64,000 nucleotides of DNA from Butyricicoccus pullicaecorum (GCA_018365995.1 JAGZIY010000017.1:1-64000); one strand, 5' to 3'. Counted from the first letter of the stretch, positions 24,703-33,830 are shown. Numbers and translations: made by a program. Notes: generated by a model from the letters alone, not told the origin.

Positions 24703-25575
24703 ATGCCGGAACTTGGAAGAAACGATCCGTGTTGGTGTGGAAGTGGGAAGAAGTATAAGAAGTGTCATGCGGATTTTGATGAAAAACTGGAAACTTTCGC
24801 GGTCAATGGGCATGTGATCCCGACACATCAGATGATTAAAACAGAGGAACAAATCGATGCCATTCGAAAAAGCGCTGAAATCAATATTGCTGTTTTGGAT
24901 TATGTGGCAAAGCACATTCGGGCGGGGATTTCAACCGCGGAGATTGACCGTTGGGTGTATGAGGAGACTGTGCGTATGGGCGGAATACCTGCACCGCTTG
25001 GCTTTGAGGGATTTCCGAAGAGTGTATGTACCTCGGTCAACAATGAGGTCTGCCATGGGATTCCTTCTGAGGATGTGATTTTACAGGATGGTGACATCAT
25101 AAATGTAGATGTATCTACGATTTTAGATGGATTTTACTCAGATTCCTCGCGTATGTTTTGCATTGGAAAGGTTTTGCCAGAGTGGGAACGATTGGTACGG
25201 GTAACAAAGGAATGTATGGAAAAGGGTCTCGAGCAAGTCAAGCCATGGGGATTTTTGGGAGATATCGGACAGGCAATCAACGACCATGCGCAGGCAAATG
25301 GATATTCGGTCGTACGCGAGATCGGCGGACATGGGGTTGGACTGGAATTCCATGAGGACCCGTGGGTCAGTCATGTTGCAAAAGCGGGCACCGGCGTTGT
25401 TCTGGCACCCGGTATGATGTTTACCATTGAACCAATGGTAAACATGGGTGCCGCAGATATCTTTCAGGATAGCGAAAATGGATGGACCATCTATACACAG
25501 GACAATCTGCCCTCGGCACAGTGGGAGATTCAGGTCCTTGTAACGGAAGATGGATATGAGGTGATTTCCTACTAA
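24703..25575 (+). CDS. map: Methionine aminopeptidase with SEC-C zinc motif
   Basis: This 290-residue type I enzyme removes initiator methionine from new proteins. It carries an N-terminal SEC-C motif (CWCGSGKKYKKCH, Cys10, Cys12, Cys21, His22) that binds zinc and is thought to contact ribosomes or other partners. The pita-bread catalytic domain has the metal ligands in IINVDVSTILDGFYSDSSR (two Asp), GGHGVG (His), FTIEPM (Glu) and QWEIQ (Glu). AAAGGAG precedes the ATG. It is convergent with nfnB; the terminator that would separate the two is now split by the IS element. Confidence 0.94.
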   Translation: MPELGRNDPCWCGSGKKYKKCHADFDEKLETFAVNGHVIPTHQMIKTEEQIDAIRKSAEINIAVLDYVAKHIRAGISTAEIDRWVYEETVRMGGIPAPLGFEGFPKSVCTSVNNEVCHGIPSEDVILQDGDIINVDVSTILDGFYSDSSRMFCIGKVLPEWERLVRVTKECMEKGLEQVKPWGFLGDIGQAINDHAQANGYSVVREIGGHGVGLEFHEDPWVSHVAKAGTGVVLAPGMMFTIEPMVNMGAADIFQDSENGWTIYTQDNLPSAQWEIQVLVTEDGYEVISY

Positions 25576-25594
25576 AAACAAAATATAAACAAAA

Positions 25595-25607
25595 AAGCAA
25601 GGATAAA
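25595..25607. repeat. Left arm of a palindrome split by the IS element
   Basis: AAGCAAGGATAAA here is the exact complement of TTTATCCTTGCTT at 27414-27426, on the other side of the element. Together they would form a 13-bp hairpin between convergent map and nfnB, the expected place for a bidirectional terminator. Confidence 0.65.
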
Positions 25608-25711
25608 AGATTGAACTTTTTGATCCGCCCCTGTCAAGGTAGACCGGAGAAATAAATAAAATATAGTGCGGTTATGCTCGCCGTTTCCTTTTTCGGGAAC
25701 GGTGAGCTTGT

Positions 25712-26683
25712 TTATGCAGCGAACTTTTCTTTGTATTTTTGAATACGCTTATTTTCAGGAATGGGATACAGTGCAGGAGTATCGGAGTTTAATGCCTCCG
25801 TGCGGACTTCCATCGGAGTGCGGGTTTCAAAGCGCTCCTGAAAACGCTCGTAGTTGTAGAAATGGATGTATTTCTCAATGGCCGAGCGAAGGGATTTCTC
25901 GTCCTTGAACGTTTGCAGATAGTACATTTCGGATTTAATGATTCCCCAGAATCCCTCGGTTGGGCCGTTATCAATGCAGCGGCCCACTCTGGACATGGAT
26001 TGCTCCATTTCTTGGTTGGTCAATTTGGTCTGGAATACACGACCGGTATATTGGAAACCGCGGTCTGAATGGAAGATGGGTTTGGCGTCCGGATTACTTG
26101 CAATGGCTTTGTCAAAGGTTTGGAAAACCAGCTTGTTGTCGTTGCGACGGCTTATGACATGAGAAACTACCGAACGGTCATATAGATCCAAAATCGCGCT
26201 GAGGTAGAGTTTATGGCACACAGGGCCCTCATACCATTTAAACTCGGTTACATCCGTCACCCATTTTTCGTTCGGACCGGATGCGTTGAAATCACGTTTA
26301 AGAACGTTTCCTGCAGTCCTTTCCGGTGTAGACTTCCTGTATTTCTTCGGCTGTTTACGAATAACCGAATGCACGTTAATAGCCTGCATAATTCGATGAA
26401 TCCTGTTCTTGCTGAAACAAGTCCCGTTAAGGCGGTTGATCCACGCAGTCATCCGCCGGTAGCCAAGGATATGGTTATATTGTTCGTCGTACTCGCGAAT
26501 CAGCTCGGCTAAAACAAGGTTTTCCTGCTCTGCTTGCGGCACTGAACGATGCAGCCATTTGTAATAGGCCGCTTTTGAAATGCCCAATTGGCGGCACATC
26601 CAACGGATACTCCAGCCTTTTTCGGCATGGAAATGCTGAATCGCCAAATATTTTGCTTCGAAGCGTACTCTGCCAAGCCTCAC
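25712..26683 (-). CDS. IS3-family transposase OrfB (DDE integrase core)
   Basis: The 323-residue OrfB has an HTH_21-like region (ILGYRRMTAWINRLNG) and an rve integrase core. The DDE triad is intact: Asp in NEKWVTDVTEF, Asp in IFHSDRGFQYT and Glu in PTEGFWGIIKSEMYY. It starts with GTG at 26683, overlapping the orfA TGA by 4 nt, and is in the -1 frame relative to orfA. The usual active product is an OrfAB fusion made by frameshifting, and no stop lies between the slippery run and the OrfB start. Confidence 0.95.
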   Translation of the reverse strand: MRLGRVRFEAKYLAIQHFHAEKGWSIRWMCRQLGISKAAYYKWLHRSVPQAEQENLVLAELIREYDEQYNHILGYRRMTAWINRLNGTCFSKNRIHRIMQAINVHSVIRKQPKKYRKSTPERTAGNVLKRDFNASGPNEKWVTDVTEFKWYEGPVCHKLYLSAILDLYDRSVVSHVISRRNDNKLVFQTFDKAIASNPDAKPIFHSDRGFQYTGRVFQTKLTNQEMEQSMSRVGRCIDNGPTEGFWGIIKSEMYYLQTFKDEKSLRSAIEKYIHFYNYERFQERFETRTPMEVRTEALNSDTPALYPIPENKRIQKYKEKFAA

Positions 26684-27351
26684 ATCCCTTCGAATTCCTT
26701 CGCTTTTTTTAGCAGTTCTACCACCATTTCTCGTTCTTCCAACTGGCGTTTCAGGCGAAGATTCTCTCTTCGAAGGCGTTCCAACTCGTCCACCTCATCA
26801 TCTGTCTTATGATGACCACGCCTGTCCACAAGACTTTCTTCCCCATTGGAGAGATGCTTTTTAACCCAACTGTAGACTTGGCTGTAAGAAACGCCGTAAA
26901 GTGCAGCCGTTCCTTTGTAGTCCTTATTATGAGTGATGCAGTACGCTGCAATCTCTTTACGCTCTTCCAGCGTTGTCTTTCTTCTTGCGTTTGCCATATA
27001 GACCTCCCGTTTCGGATCATAATCCTTGAGTTCTTTATTGGCATTATAACGCTGAATCCACTTTCGGAGCACCTCTCTGTTTGAAATATTGTATTTGGCT
27101 ACGATATCATCCACACTGCCAATTCCGCTAAGATACTCTTCAATGCAATGAATCTTAAATTCCTTGGAATACCTTCTGTTTCCACTTACAAAGGCTTCAA
27201 TACCGTTCGCTTCGTACTTGGATATCCATCTATATATCTCGTCACGATTCATTCCATAAACATCTTGTAATTGAGAATAGGCAACCTTACCCGACTTATA
27301 CGCTTCTATGATTTCTATTTTCTTCTCTGGAGTGAATTTTATTTTGCCCAT
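26680..27351 (-). CDS. IS3-family OrfA helix-turn-helix protein
   Basis: This 223-residue protein binds the element ends. It has repeated helix-turn-helix units (EKKIEIIEAYKSGKVAYSQL; YCITHNKDYKGTAALYGVSY) and a C-terminal leucine-zipper-like helix (DELERLRRENLRLKRQLEER), then a Lys/Glu tail. The tail codes for the minus-strand A7G run (T7 at 26704-26710), the likely -1 frameshift site. It is longer than many OrfA proteins because of the duplicated HTH. Confidence 0.92.
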   Translation of the reverse strand: MGKIKFTPEKKIEIIEAYKSGKVAYSQLQDVYGMNRDEIYRWISKYEANGIEAFVSGNRRYSKEFKIHCIEEYLSGIGSVDDIVAKYNISNREVLRKWIQRYNANKELKDYDPKREVYMANARRKTTLEERKEIAAYCITHNKDYKGTAALYGVSYSQVYSWVKKHLSNGEESLVDRRGHHKTDDEVDELERLRRENLRLKRQLEEREMVVELLKKAKEFEGM

Positions 27352-27524
27352 AAAAAATCCTCCTAAAGTAGATTTTGGTTTTTTCCATGGTCTACTTTAG
27401 GAGGATCATATCATTTATCCTTGCTTCTGATTTTGAGGAAAGTTAGACTGTAAATTATGAGAGCATCAATCGTCTCTGTTTCCCATTGAGAGTACTGCTC
27501 TGCGATAAGTATGAGTCCGGATGT

Positions 27525-28919
27525 TTATTGCTGCTCCTGAATATATCGGTCCATAGCAGCCGCTGCGCGTTTTCCGGCACCCATTGCGAGAATCACTGTG
27601 GCAGCACCGGTTACTGCGTCACCACCGGCAAAAACACCGTCTTTACTGGTAATACCATTTTCATCATCTGCAATGATGCAGCCACGCTTATTGGTATCAA
27701 GACCGGGGGTGGTGGAACGAATGAGCGGGTTTGGGCTGGTACCGATTGCGACAATTACAGCATCTAAATCCAGAACAAATTCACTGCCTTCTACCGGAAC
27801 CGGACGGCGACGACCGGATTCATCTGGCTCGCCAAGCTCCATTTGCTGACACCGCATACCTGTGACCTGATAGGTTTCCGAATCGCCGAGTACCTCAAGC
27901 GGAGCAGTCAGGAACTTAAAGACAATACCCTCTTCCTTGGCGTGATGGATTTCCTCCAGACGTGCAGGAAGCTCTGCTTCACCACGACGGTAGATGATGT
28001 AGACATCTTCTGCGCCCATACGTTTTGCAGAACGGGCTGCGTCCATTGCAACATTGCCGCCGCCGACAACAGCTACCTTTTTTGCGCGGCGAATTGGAGT
28101 ATGTGCATCTTTTTTATATGCCTTCATGAGATTCACACGGGTCAGATATTCGTTTGCGGAATAAACACCATTGAAGTTTTCGCCGGGGATTCGCATGAAA
28201 GTCGGCAGACCTGCGCCGGAGCCTACAAAGATTGCTTCGTAGCCATCTGCAAACAGGTCATCGATGGTCTCAGAGCGACCTACAACGAAGTTCAGCACAA
28301 AGGTAACGCCTAAGTCCTTGAGAGTGTCGATTTCCTTTTGTACGATAGACTTTGGCAGACGGAATTCTGGAATCCCGTACATTAGCACGCCGCCGGCAGT
28401 GTGCAGTGCCTCGAATACGGTAACATCATAGCCCTTGCGCGCAAGGTCACCGGCACAGGTCAGACCGGCGGGACCAGCGCCAACAATAGCAACCTTATGT
28501 CCGTTGGGATCCGGTTTTGCCGTAGTTTCTGTTTGGTGTGCCATTGCATAGTCTGCAACAAAGCGTTCCAGACGACCGATGCCAACAGCTTCTCCTTTGA
28601 TGGCACGCACACACTTCTGCTCACACTGGGTTTCCTGTGGGCACACGCGACCGCATACGGCAGGCAGGGCAGAGGTTTCTTTGATTTTAGCGGCAGCCTC
28701 CAAGAATTTACCCTCGGCAACCAGTGAAATAAATTCAGGGATCTGTACGCCGACCGGACAGCCCGAAACACAGGGCTTGTGCTTGCAGTTGAGGCAGCGC
28801 TGTGCCTCTTCGATTGCCATTTCAGGCGTATAGCCGGTGGTGACCTCTTCAAAGTTTTTATTTCGAATGTTTGGTGCCTGTTCGGGCATGGGAACCTTGG
28901 TCAGGGACATATTTGGCAT
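27525..28919 (-). CDS. nfnB: NADPH-dependent glutamate synthase-like / NfnB subunit
   Basis: This 464-residue flavoprotein has two N-terminal Fe-S cysteine sets (CLNCKHKPCVSGCP at about 42-55 and CGRVCPQETQCEQKCV near 90-105) and two dinucleotide folds (VAIVGAGPAGLTCAGDLARKG for FAD; VAVVGGGNVAMDAARSAKRMG for NADPH). It is annotated as either GltA small subunit or NfnB. The adjacent NfnA-type gene and the lack of a glutamate synthase large subunit favour NfnB, which with NfnA couples NADH and ferredoxin to NADP+ reduction by electron bifurcation. It starts 2 nt after nfnA with a GAGGT site. Confidence 0.9.
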   Translation of the reverse strand: MPNMSLTKVPMPEQAPNIRNKNFEEVTTGYTPEMAIEEAQRCLNCKHKPCVSGCPVGVQIPEFISLVAEGKFLEAAAKIKETSALPAVCGRVCPQETQCEQKCVRAIKGEAVGIGRLERFVADYAMAHQTETTAKPDPNGHKVAIVGAGPAGLTCAGDLARKGYDVTVFEALHTAGGVLMYGIPEFRLPKSIVQKEIDTLKDLGVTFVLNFVVGRSETIDDLFADGYEAIFVGSGAGLPTFMRIPGENFNGVYSANEYLTRVNLMKAYKKDAHTPIRRAKKVAVVGGGNVAMDAARSAKRMGAEDVYIIYRRGEAELPARLEEIHHAKEEGIVFKFLTAPLEVLGDSETYQVTGMRCQQMELGEPDESGRRRPVPVEGSEFVLDLDAVIVAIGTSPNPLIRSTTPGLDTNKRGCIIADDENGITSKDGVFAGGDAVTGAATVILAMGAGKRAAAAMDRYIQEQQ

Positions 28920-28921
28920 AG

Positions 28922-29764
28922 TTATTGTACCTCCATCTTGTGCAGATTACATTCGTTTTCCAGTGAATCATGCTCTTCTTTTCTGTACATGGCACTGCGG
29001 CGAATGGATTCGTCAAAATCAACCAGATGTCCGTCGAAATCTGGACCATCTACACAAGCGAACTTGGTTTCTCCGCCAACGGTCAGACGGCAGCCGCCGC
29101 ACATACCAGTGCCGTCAACCATTGTGGAGTTCATAGATACAATGGTTTTAATGCCATAAGGACGTGTCGTTTCACATACGAACTTCATCATAATCATGGG
29201 ACCTATCGCAATAACAGCATCATACTGATTGCCAGAGTCGATAAGCTCCTTGAGCACCTCTGTTACAAGAGCTTTGCGGCCGTTGGAGCCATCGTCGGTC
29301 ACCAGATACAGGTTTGTGGAGGCGGCGCGCATTTCATCTTCCAAAATGATGATATCCTTGTTGCGGAAGCCGGCAATCAAATCGACCTCAGCACCCATTT
29401 CATGCAGTGCCTTTGCCTGTGGATAAGCAATGGCACAGCCCAGACCACCGCCGACAACTGCAACCTTTTTGAGACCTTCCAGTTCGCTTGCGCGACCAAG
29501 CGGACCTACAAAGTCGTGCAGGCAGTCACCGACGTTCAGCAGACCTAGCTGCTTTGTGGTGGCACCAACCTCCTGAAAGATAATCATAATAGTACCCTGC
29601 TCACGGTCATAAGAGGCGATGGTAAGCGGGATTCGCTCGCCCTCCTCGTCCACGCGCAGGATAATAAACTGCCCGGGCAGTGCTTTTTTGGCAACATGTG
29701 GGGCATGGATAATCATTTGTTTTGTGTTTGCATTGAGCGTCTGTTTTTCAAGAATTTTGTACAT
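28922..29764 (-). CDS. nfnA: Ferredoxin-NADP+ reductase subunit alpha, NfnA type
   Basis: This 280-residue protein is of the dihydroorotate-dehydrogenase electron-transfer type. It has an FAD-binding barrel (RIPLTIASYDREQGT), an NAD(P)-binding fold (VAVVGGGLGCAIAYPQAKAL) and a C-terminal 2Fe-2S cysteine set (CGGCRLTVGGETKFACVDGP). It is the NfnA/SudB partner of nfnB. In the bifurcating complex it oxidises NADH. GGAGGTGG precedes the start, and a consensus-like promoter lies at 29791-29819. Confidence 0.9.
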   Translation of the reverse strand: MYKILEKQTLNANTKQMIIHAPHVAKKALPGQFIILRVDEEGERIPLTIASYDREQGTIMIIFQEVGATTKQLGLLNVGDCLHDFVGPLGRASELEGLKKVAVVGGGLGCAIAYPQAKALHEMGAEVDLIAGFRNKDIIILEDEMRAASTNLYLVTDDGSNGRKALVTEVLKELIDSGNQYDAVIAIGPMIMMKFVCETTRPYGIKTIVSMNSTMVDGTGMCGGCRLTVGGETKFACVDGPDFDGHLVDFDESIRRSAMYRKEEHDSLENECNLHKMEVQ

Positions 29765-29790
29765 TCCAATCCACCTCCATAGTGTATCTC

Positions 29791-29819
29791 ATTATACGAC
29801 AGGGGCACATGATTTGCAA
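29791..29819 (-). promoter_or_regulatory. Sigma-A promoter of nfnAB
   Basis: On the minus strand TTGCAA (29814-29819), a 17-bp spacer and TATAAT (29791-29796) lie about 27 bp before the nfnA start. Confidence 0.75.
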
Positions 29820-29892
29820 GAATGCTTTTCGAAAACGTCAGGATAAGGGGAATAGTTTTGTAGAAAAAGGCAAAAACAGAGGCGAGATTGCC

Positions 29893-30642
29893 TTATGAGT
29901 AGTTCAGAGTGATATATTCCGAGCGGGCATAGCCTTCGATATCTTCATATCGTATGACATACCAGCCGTTCCAAAATCCGAGCACAAGTACTTGTGCACC
30001 ATCGGGTGCACGTCCTAAAATGGGCGCATCCAGAGAGGGGCGTGCACGGATATTTAGATTTCCGCCGTTGAGATCAACAGTGGCAGATAGAATGGGTTCC
30101 GGCTCTAAAAAGGGAACACCAAAATATTGTGTCAGAGCCATGACCATAGCGCGGGCAATCGGGACGATATTCCCACGAATCCATGCGGCATCATCGGGAT
30201 TGTCATGATAGCCAAGTTCGGCAAGAATCGCAGGGGCACGCGTACGTGTGACTTCTCCGATATGTGTGGTAGGGAGCGCATTTACTTTGTCAGGAAGTGG
30301 ATAGATTTGGCGCAGCTGGGCTACGGCGAGGTCTGCAATCATGCGGCTGCGTTCTGAGTTGGGGGCATAATATACATCGATACCACGTAGCTTGCCGGCA
30401 AGGGATTCGGGTGATGCATTGGAGTGTAATGCAATATGTGCGTCATACTGCCCTGCATTGGAAGCACGAATGGAGGATGCAGCTGTCATATCCGGTGTGT
30501 TGCGTGTAAAGGTAATGCCTGATGCGGTCAAATAGGGCTCCATGGCATCGGCAATCAAATTCATATAGTATTCCTCACTGCCGGAGCCGTCGTAATAGAG
30601 ATTGAACTCTTGTGTACTGGGGGATAGGTAAATACTTGGCAT
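29893..30642 (-). CDS. N-acetylmuramoyl-L-alanine amidase with SH3 domain
   Basis: This 249-residue protein is an Amidase_3-type hydrolase (residues about 1-170) plus a C-terminal SH3_3 domain (GGNLNIRARPSLDAPILGRAPDG). His is present in HIALHSNAS and Glu in AILAELGYHDN. The usual N-terminal GHGG zinc motif is absent; the start reads IYLSPSTQEFN, a variant also seen in related clostridial proteins. No signal peptide is seen, so export or lysis-dependent release is unclear. The ATG at 30640-30642 follows AGGAGG; the longer in-frame start is unsupported. Confidence 0.85.
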   Translation of the reverse strand: MPSIYLSPSTQEFNLYYDGSGSEEYYMNLIADAMEPYLTASGITFTRNTPDMTAASSIRASNAGQYDAHIALHSNASPESLAGKLRGIDVYYAPNSERSRMIADLAVAQLRQIYPLPDKVNALPTTHIGEVTRTRAPAILAELGYHDNPDDAAWIRGNIVPIARAMVMALTQYFGVPFLEPEPILSATVDLNGGNLNIRARPSLDAPILGRAPDGAQVLVLGFWNGWYVIRYEDIEGYARSEYITLNYS

Positions 30643-30746
30643 AATGTAAAACCTCCTGTGACTGACATAGATGGATATTTCATTGCTATGCATAAGACAG
30701 ACATATGGTGACAGCGTTGAAAAAGAGGATTTCTTTGTAAAAATAG

Positions 30747-30775
30747 TTGTATTTTATTTGAATTCGCGGTATCAT
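30747..30775 (+). promoter_or_regulatory. Sigma-A promoter of brnQ
   Basis: TTGTAT (30747-30752), a 17-bp spacer and TATCAT (30770-30775). Confidence 0.6.
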
Positions 30776-30839
30776 AAAAAATACACAAATTATAAAAGTG
30801 CTGGAAGCAAGACTGTAATCATATAACAGGAGGAATTCT

Positions 30840-32186
30840 ATGAAATTAACAACCAAGCACCGATTACTCGTCGGAGTCACGCTGTTTTCCATGTTTTTTG
30901 GTGCTGGAAATCTGATTTTTCCACCATTTCTGGGGGCACAGGCTGGACAGGCATCGGTTTTGGCGATGCTTGGATTTTGCTTGAGTGCGGTAGGACTGCC
31001 GATGTTAGGCGTTATTGCAGTGGCAGAGTCGAATGGTCTGCCTGAACTTGCAGGGCGCGTACATCGAAGATTTGCAGATGTTTTTACATTTCTGATTTAT
31101 ATGTCGATTGGTCCCTGTCTGGCGATCCCGCGTACGGCAACGACTTCGTTTGAAATGGCAGTTGTTCCGTTTTTGCCAGAAAGTACATCGCTTGGAACGG
31201 CACAGCTTTTATATTCGATTATCTTTTTTGCCGTTGCCTTGCTCTTAGCGCTGCGTCCGGATAAGCTGACCGATCGCTTGGGAAAGCTGCTGGGTCCCTC
31301 GCTGCTCATTCTGATTTTGGTCGTTTTCGTTGGATGTATCGTGCATCCGATGGGGACTCCAAATGCAGCGCTCGGGAAATATGCCTCTGGTGCAGCAGTG
31401 AACGGATTTTTGGAGGGGTATCAGACCATGGATACCATTGCAGCACTCAACTTCGGCTTTATCATTGCGCTCAATATCCGTGCAAAGGGCGTTGAGGACA
31501 ATCGGCAGATTGTACGCGAGACCTGTTGGGCTGGGATCATTGCCGGCGCAGTGCTTTTTACAGTCTATGCCATACTGACTTATATCGGTGTACAGTCCGG
31601 CGTGGCATTTCCGGGTGCGACCAATGGTACAGAGGTTCTGACCTCCATTGTGATGGAACTGTTTGGGCCAGTCGGTGTAATTATTTTGGCGCTGATTTTT
31701 GTAATTGCCTGTCTCAATACCTGTATTGGGTTGATTTCCTGCTGTGGAGATTACTTTACAAAGATTTTTCCGATTTTTGGCTATCGAGTGTGGGCTTGCT
31801 TCTTTGCCGTTATAAGCATGATGATTTCCAATGTAGGTCTCAATCAGATCCTTTCGTTCTCTGTGCCCGTGCTGGGGGCAATCTATCCAGCGGCTATTAT
31901 GCTGATCGCACTGGCGTTTTTGCATAAATGGCTGGGACGATTCCGATATGTGTACCCAATTACGATTTTGCTGACCGGACTTGTAAGTGTGCTGGCAGCG
32001 CTCGATAGTGTGGGGGTTGTTATTCCCGGGGTTACAACGCTGGTTCAGATGCTTCCGTTTTATGCCCAGAGCCTTGGGTGGCTTGTACCAGCATTGGCGG
32101 GAATGGTTATTGGTGTGTTGATTTCTCCAAAAACAGATAAAAATAAAGGTTTTTGTGAAAATGACGAAGTAATATTGAAAAAGTGA
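30840..32186 (+). CDS. brnQ: Branched-chain amino acid:cation symporter (BrnQ)
   Basis: This 448-residue inner-membrane carrier has about 12 helices and belongs to the LIVCS family, importing Leu, Ile and Val with Na+. Family motifs are FSMFFGAGNLIFPPFLG at the N-terminus and GFLEGYQTMDTIAALNFG near residue 195. AGGAGG lies 6 nt before the ATG. It is monocistronic with no obvious terminator. The C-terminal tail is short and charged (KTDKNKGFCENDE). Confidence 0.94.
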   Translation: MKLTTKHRLLVGVTLFSMFFGAGNLIFPPFLGAQAGQASVLAMLGFCLSAVGLPMLGVIAVAESNGLPELAGRVHRRFADVFTFLIYMSIGPCLAIPRTATTSFEMAVVPFLPESTSLGTAQLLYSIIFFAVALLLALRPDKLTDRLGKLLGPSLLILILVVFVGCIVHPMGTPNAALGKYASGAAVNGFLEGYQTMDTIAALNFGFIIALNIRAKGVEDNRQIVRETCWAGIIAGAVLFTVYAILTYIGVQSGVAFPGATNGTEVLTSIVMELFGPVGVIILALIFVIACLNTCIGLISCCGDYFTKIFPIFGYRVWACFFAVISMMISNVGLNQILSFSVPVLGAIYPAAIMLIALAFLHKWLGRFRYVYPITILLTGLVSVLAALDSVGVVIPGVTTLVQMLPFYAQSLGWLVPALAGMVIGVLISPKTDKNKGFCENDEVILKK

Positions 32187-32331
32187 AAATTGTGCATTAT
32201 GCTGAGTTTGTTATCGGAAATACCAAATAAAAGCACTTGTTTTTATAGAATTTATACGAATTCAAAAAAATCAATCAACAAATTACCGATAATTTAATGA
32301 TTTTTCAAAAGTGATTTGGCATAAATGCTTG

Positions 32332-32359
32332 TTGCTATCGTGTGAATACATGATATAAT
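32332..32359 (+). promoter_or_regulatory. Sigma-A promoter of the glycosyltransferase gene
   Basis: TTGCTA (32332-32337), a 16-bp spacer and TATAAT (32354-32359). No gene or terminator is clear between brnQ and this promoter. Confidence 0.65.
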
Positions 32360-32398
32360 ATCAGGCGGAAAAGATTAAGATTGTATCAAGGCCGTGCT

Positions 32399-32439
32399 CA
32401 GGCGTGCTGCCTGTTTTTTGGATAATGGCGGGTGCCATT
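32399..32439 (+). promoter_or_regulatory. Leader with terminator-like and binding-site-proximal hairpins
   Basis: CAGGC/GCCTG (32399-32413) is followed by TTTTTT, an attenuator-like element. Then AATGGC-GGGT-GCCATT (32424-32439) ends right before the GGAGGA site (32441-32446). Confidence 0.45.
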
Positions 32440-32452
32440 TGGAGGAATCGAC

Positions 32453-33721
32453 GTGTTACAATTTATAAAAGGGTTCAATCTGCTGATTTTTGCGTTATTT
32501 ACAGTGTTGTATGCGTATCAGCTGTTTTACGTGATTGTCACATTGTGGCATGACAGAAAACCACGCTCAATGCCGCAGGCAAAAAAACTGCACAAATATG
32601 CAGCAGTAATTTCAGCGCGAAATGAGAGTGCAGTCATAGGAGAACTGGTACACAGCATAAAAAAGCAGAGATATCCGGCAGAGCTGCTGGATGTGTTTGT
32701 GATTGCAGACAATTGTACGGATGACACAGCCGACGTTGCGCGGCGTGCAGGTGCAATTGTGTTTGAACGTATGAATCGCACCGAGGTCGGTAAAGGCTAT
32801 GCACTTGATTATGCCTTTGAACGCATTGCAGATGAATTTTCGGAGGCGCAGTACGAAGGATATTTTATTTTTGATGCAGATAATCTGCTCGCTCCTAACT
32901 ATGTTGCCGAGATGAATAAGGTTTTTGATAGTGGTTATCGTGTGGTAACAAGCTATCGAAATTCAAAAAATTTTGATTCCAATTGGATTTCCGCCGGCAG
33001 TGCGCTGTGGTTTTTGCGAGAGGCAAAGTTCTTAAACAATTCGCGTATGATTTTGGGTACTAACTGTGCAGTTTCGGGTACTGGTTTTTTGGTATCCAGT
33101 GATGTGATACGTGAGCGCGGCGGTTGGAAGTATCATCTGCTGACCGAAGATATCCAATTTTCCATTGATTGTGCAATTGAAGATGAGCGTGTCGGATATT
33201 GTCCTACAGCGGTATTCTATGATGAGCAGCCAGTTACCTTTGAGCAGTCATGGAATCAGAGATTGCGCTGGTCAAAGGGCTTCTATCAGGTGTTTACCCG
33301 ATACGGAAGAAAACTGGCAAGCGGCATCTTAAAGCATCACAGTTTTTCATGCTATGATATGCTGATGACAGTTGCGCCGGCAATGCTGCTGACAATGACT
33401 TCGGTCGCAGTCAATGCATTTTTATTTGTCAGTGCGATGCTGAGCACACCGGTTGCATTGCCAATCTTACATTTGACATTTTCGTCTATTGTATCTTCCT
33501 TTGCAGGCTTTTATCTGACACTTTTGTTTTTCGGAATGGTTACAACCATTACCGAGTGGCGGTGCATCAATACCACCGCGGGGAGAAAGCTTCTCTATAC
33601 CTTTACTTTCCCGATATTTATTTTTACCTATATCCCAATTGCAATCGTTGCGCTCTTTTGTAAAATTGAGTGGAAGCCGATTGCACATACCATCAGTAAA
33701 TCCATTGAAGAGTTTCAGTGA
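32453..33721 (+). CDS. Membrane glycosyltransferase, family 2
   Basis: This 422-residue GT2 enzyme has one N-terminal helix, a cytosolic GT-A domain and about three C-terminal helices. It contains AVISARNESAVIGELV, VIADNCTDDTADVARR, the DxD-like FIFDADN, TEDIQFS and the acceptor-side motif QRLRWSKGF (QxxRW). These features resemble processive or beta-type transferases that make surface polysaccharide. Donor and acceptor are unknown. GTG at 32453 follows GGAGGA at 6 nt and is preferred over GTG at 32432. It ends with its own terminator. Confidence 0.85.
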   Translation: MLQFIKGFNLLIFALFTVLYAYQLFYVIVTLWHDRKPRSMPQAKKLHKYAAVISARNESAVIGELVHSIKKQRYPAELLDVFVIADNCTDDTADVARRAGAIVFERMNRTEVGKGYALDYAFERIADEFSEAQYEGYFIFDADNLLAPNYVAEMNKVFDSGYRVVTSYRNSKNFDSNWISAGSALWFLREAKFLNNSRMILGTNCAVSGTGFLVSSDVIRERGGWKYHLLTEDIQFSIDCAIEDERVGYCPTAVFYDEQPVTFEQSWNQRLRWSKGFYQVFTRYGRKLASGILKHHSFSCYDMLMTVAPAMLLTMTSVAVNAFLFVSAMLSTPVALPILHLTFSSIVSSFAGFYLTLLFFGMVTTITEWRCINTTAGRKLLYTFTFPIFIFTYIPIAIVALFCKIEWKPIAHTISKSIEEFQ

Positions 33722-33723
33722 TG

Positions 33724-33758
33724 AAAATCCACCCAGTATCATAATGGGTGGATTTTTT
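33724..33758 (+). terminator. Terminator after the glycosyltransferase gene
   Basis: A 12-bp perfect stem (33724-33735 with 33745-33756) ends in a T run. Confidence 0.88.
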
Positions 33759-33830
33759 GTTGATTATATACAAAATAAAAGTCTGCAATCTCACAAAAAT
33801 GATGATTTGTTGCGAGTATTTTTGAAAGTG

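Larger units (their letters stand above)
25621..27408 (-). mobile_element. IS3-family insertion sequence, apparently complete
   Basis: The element is about 1.79 kb, bounded by imperfect inverted repeats beginning TGATCC (left, 25621) and ending GGATCA (right, 27403-27408). Both ends share a GTAGACC segment. It carries orfA and orfB in the IS3 arrangement with a minus-strand A7G slippery run. A perfect 16-bp hairpin (27357-27372 with 27391-27406) lies at the right end upstream of orfA. No clear target duplication is seen. Confidence 0.85.
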
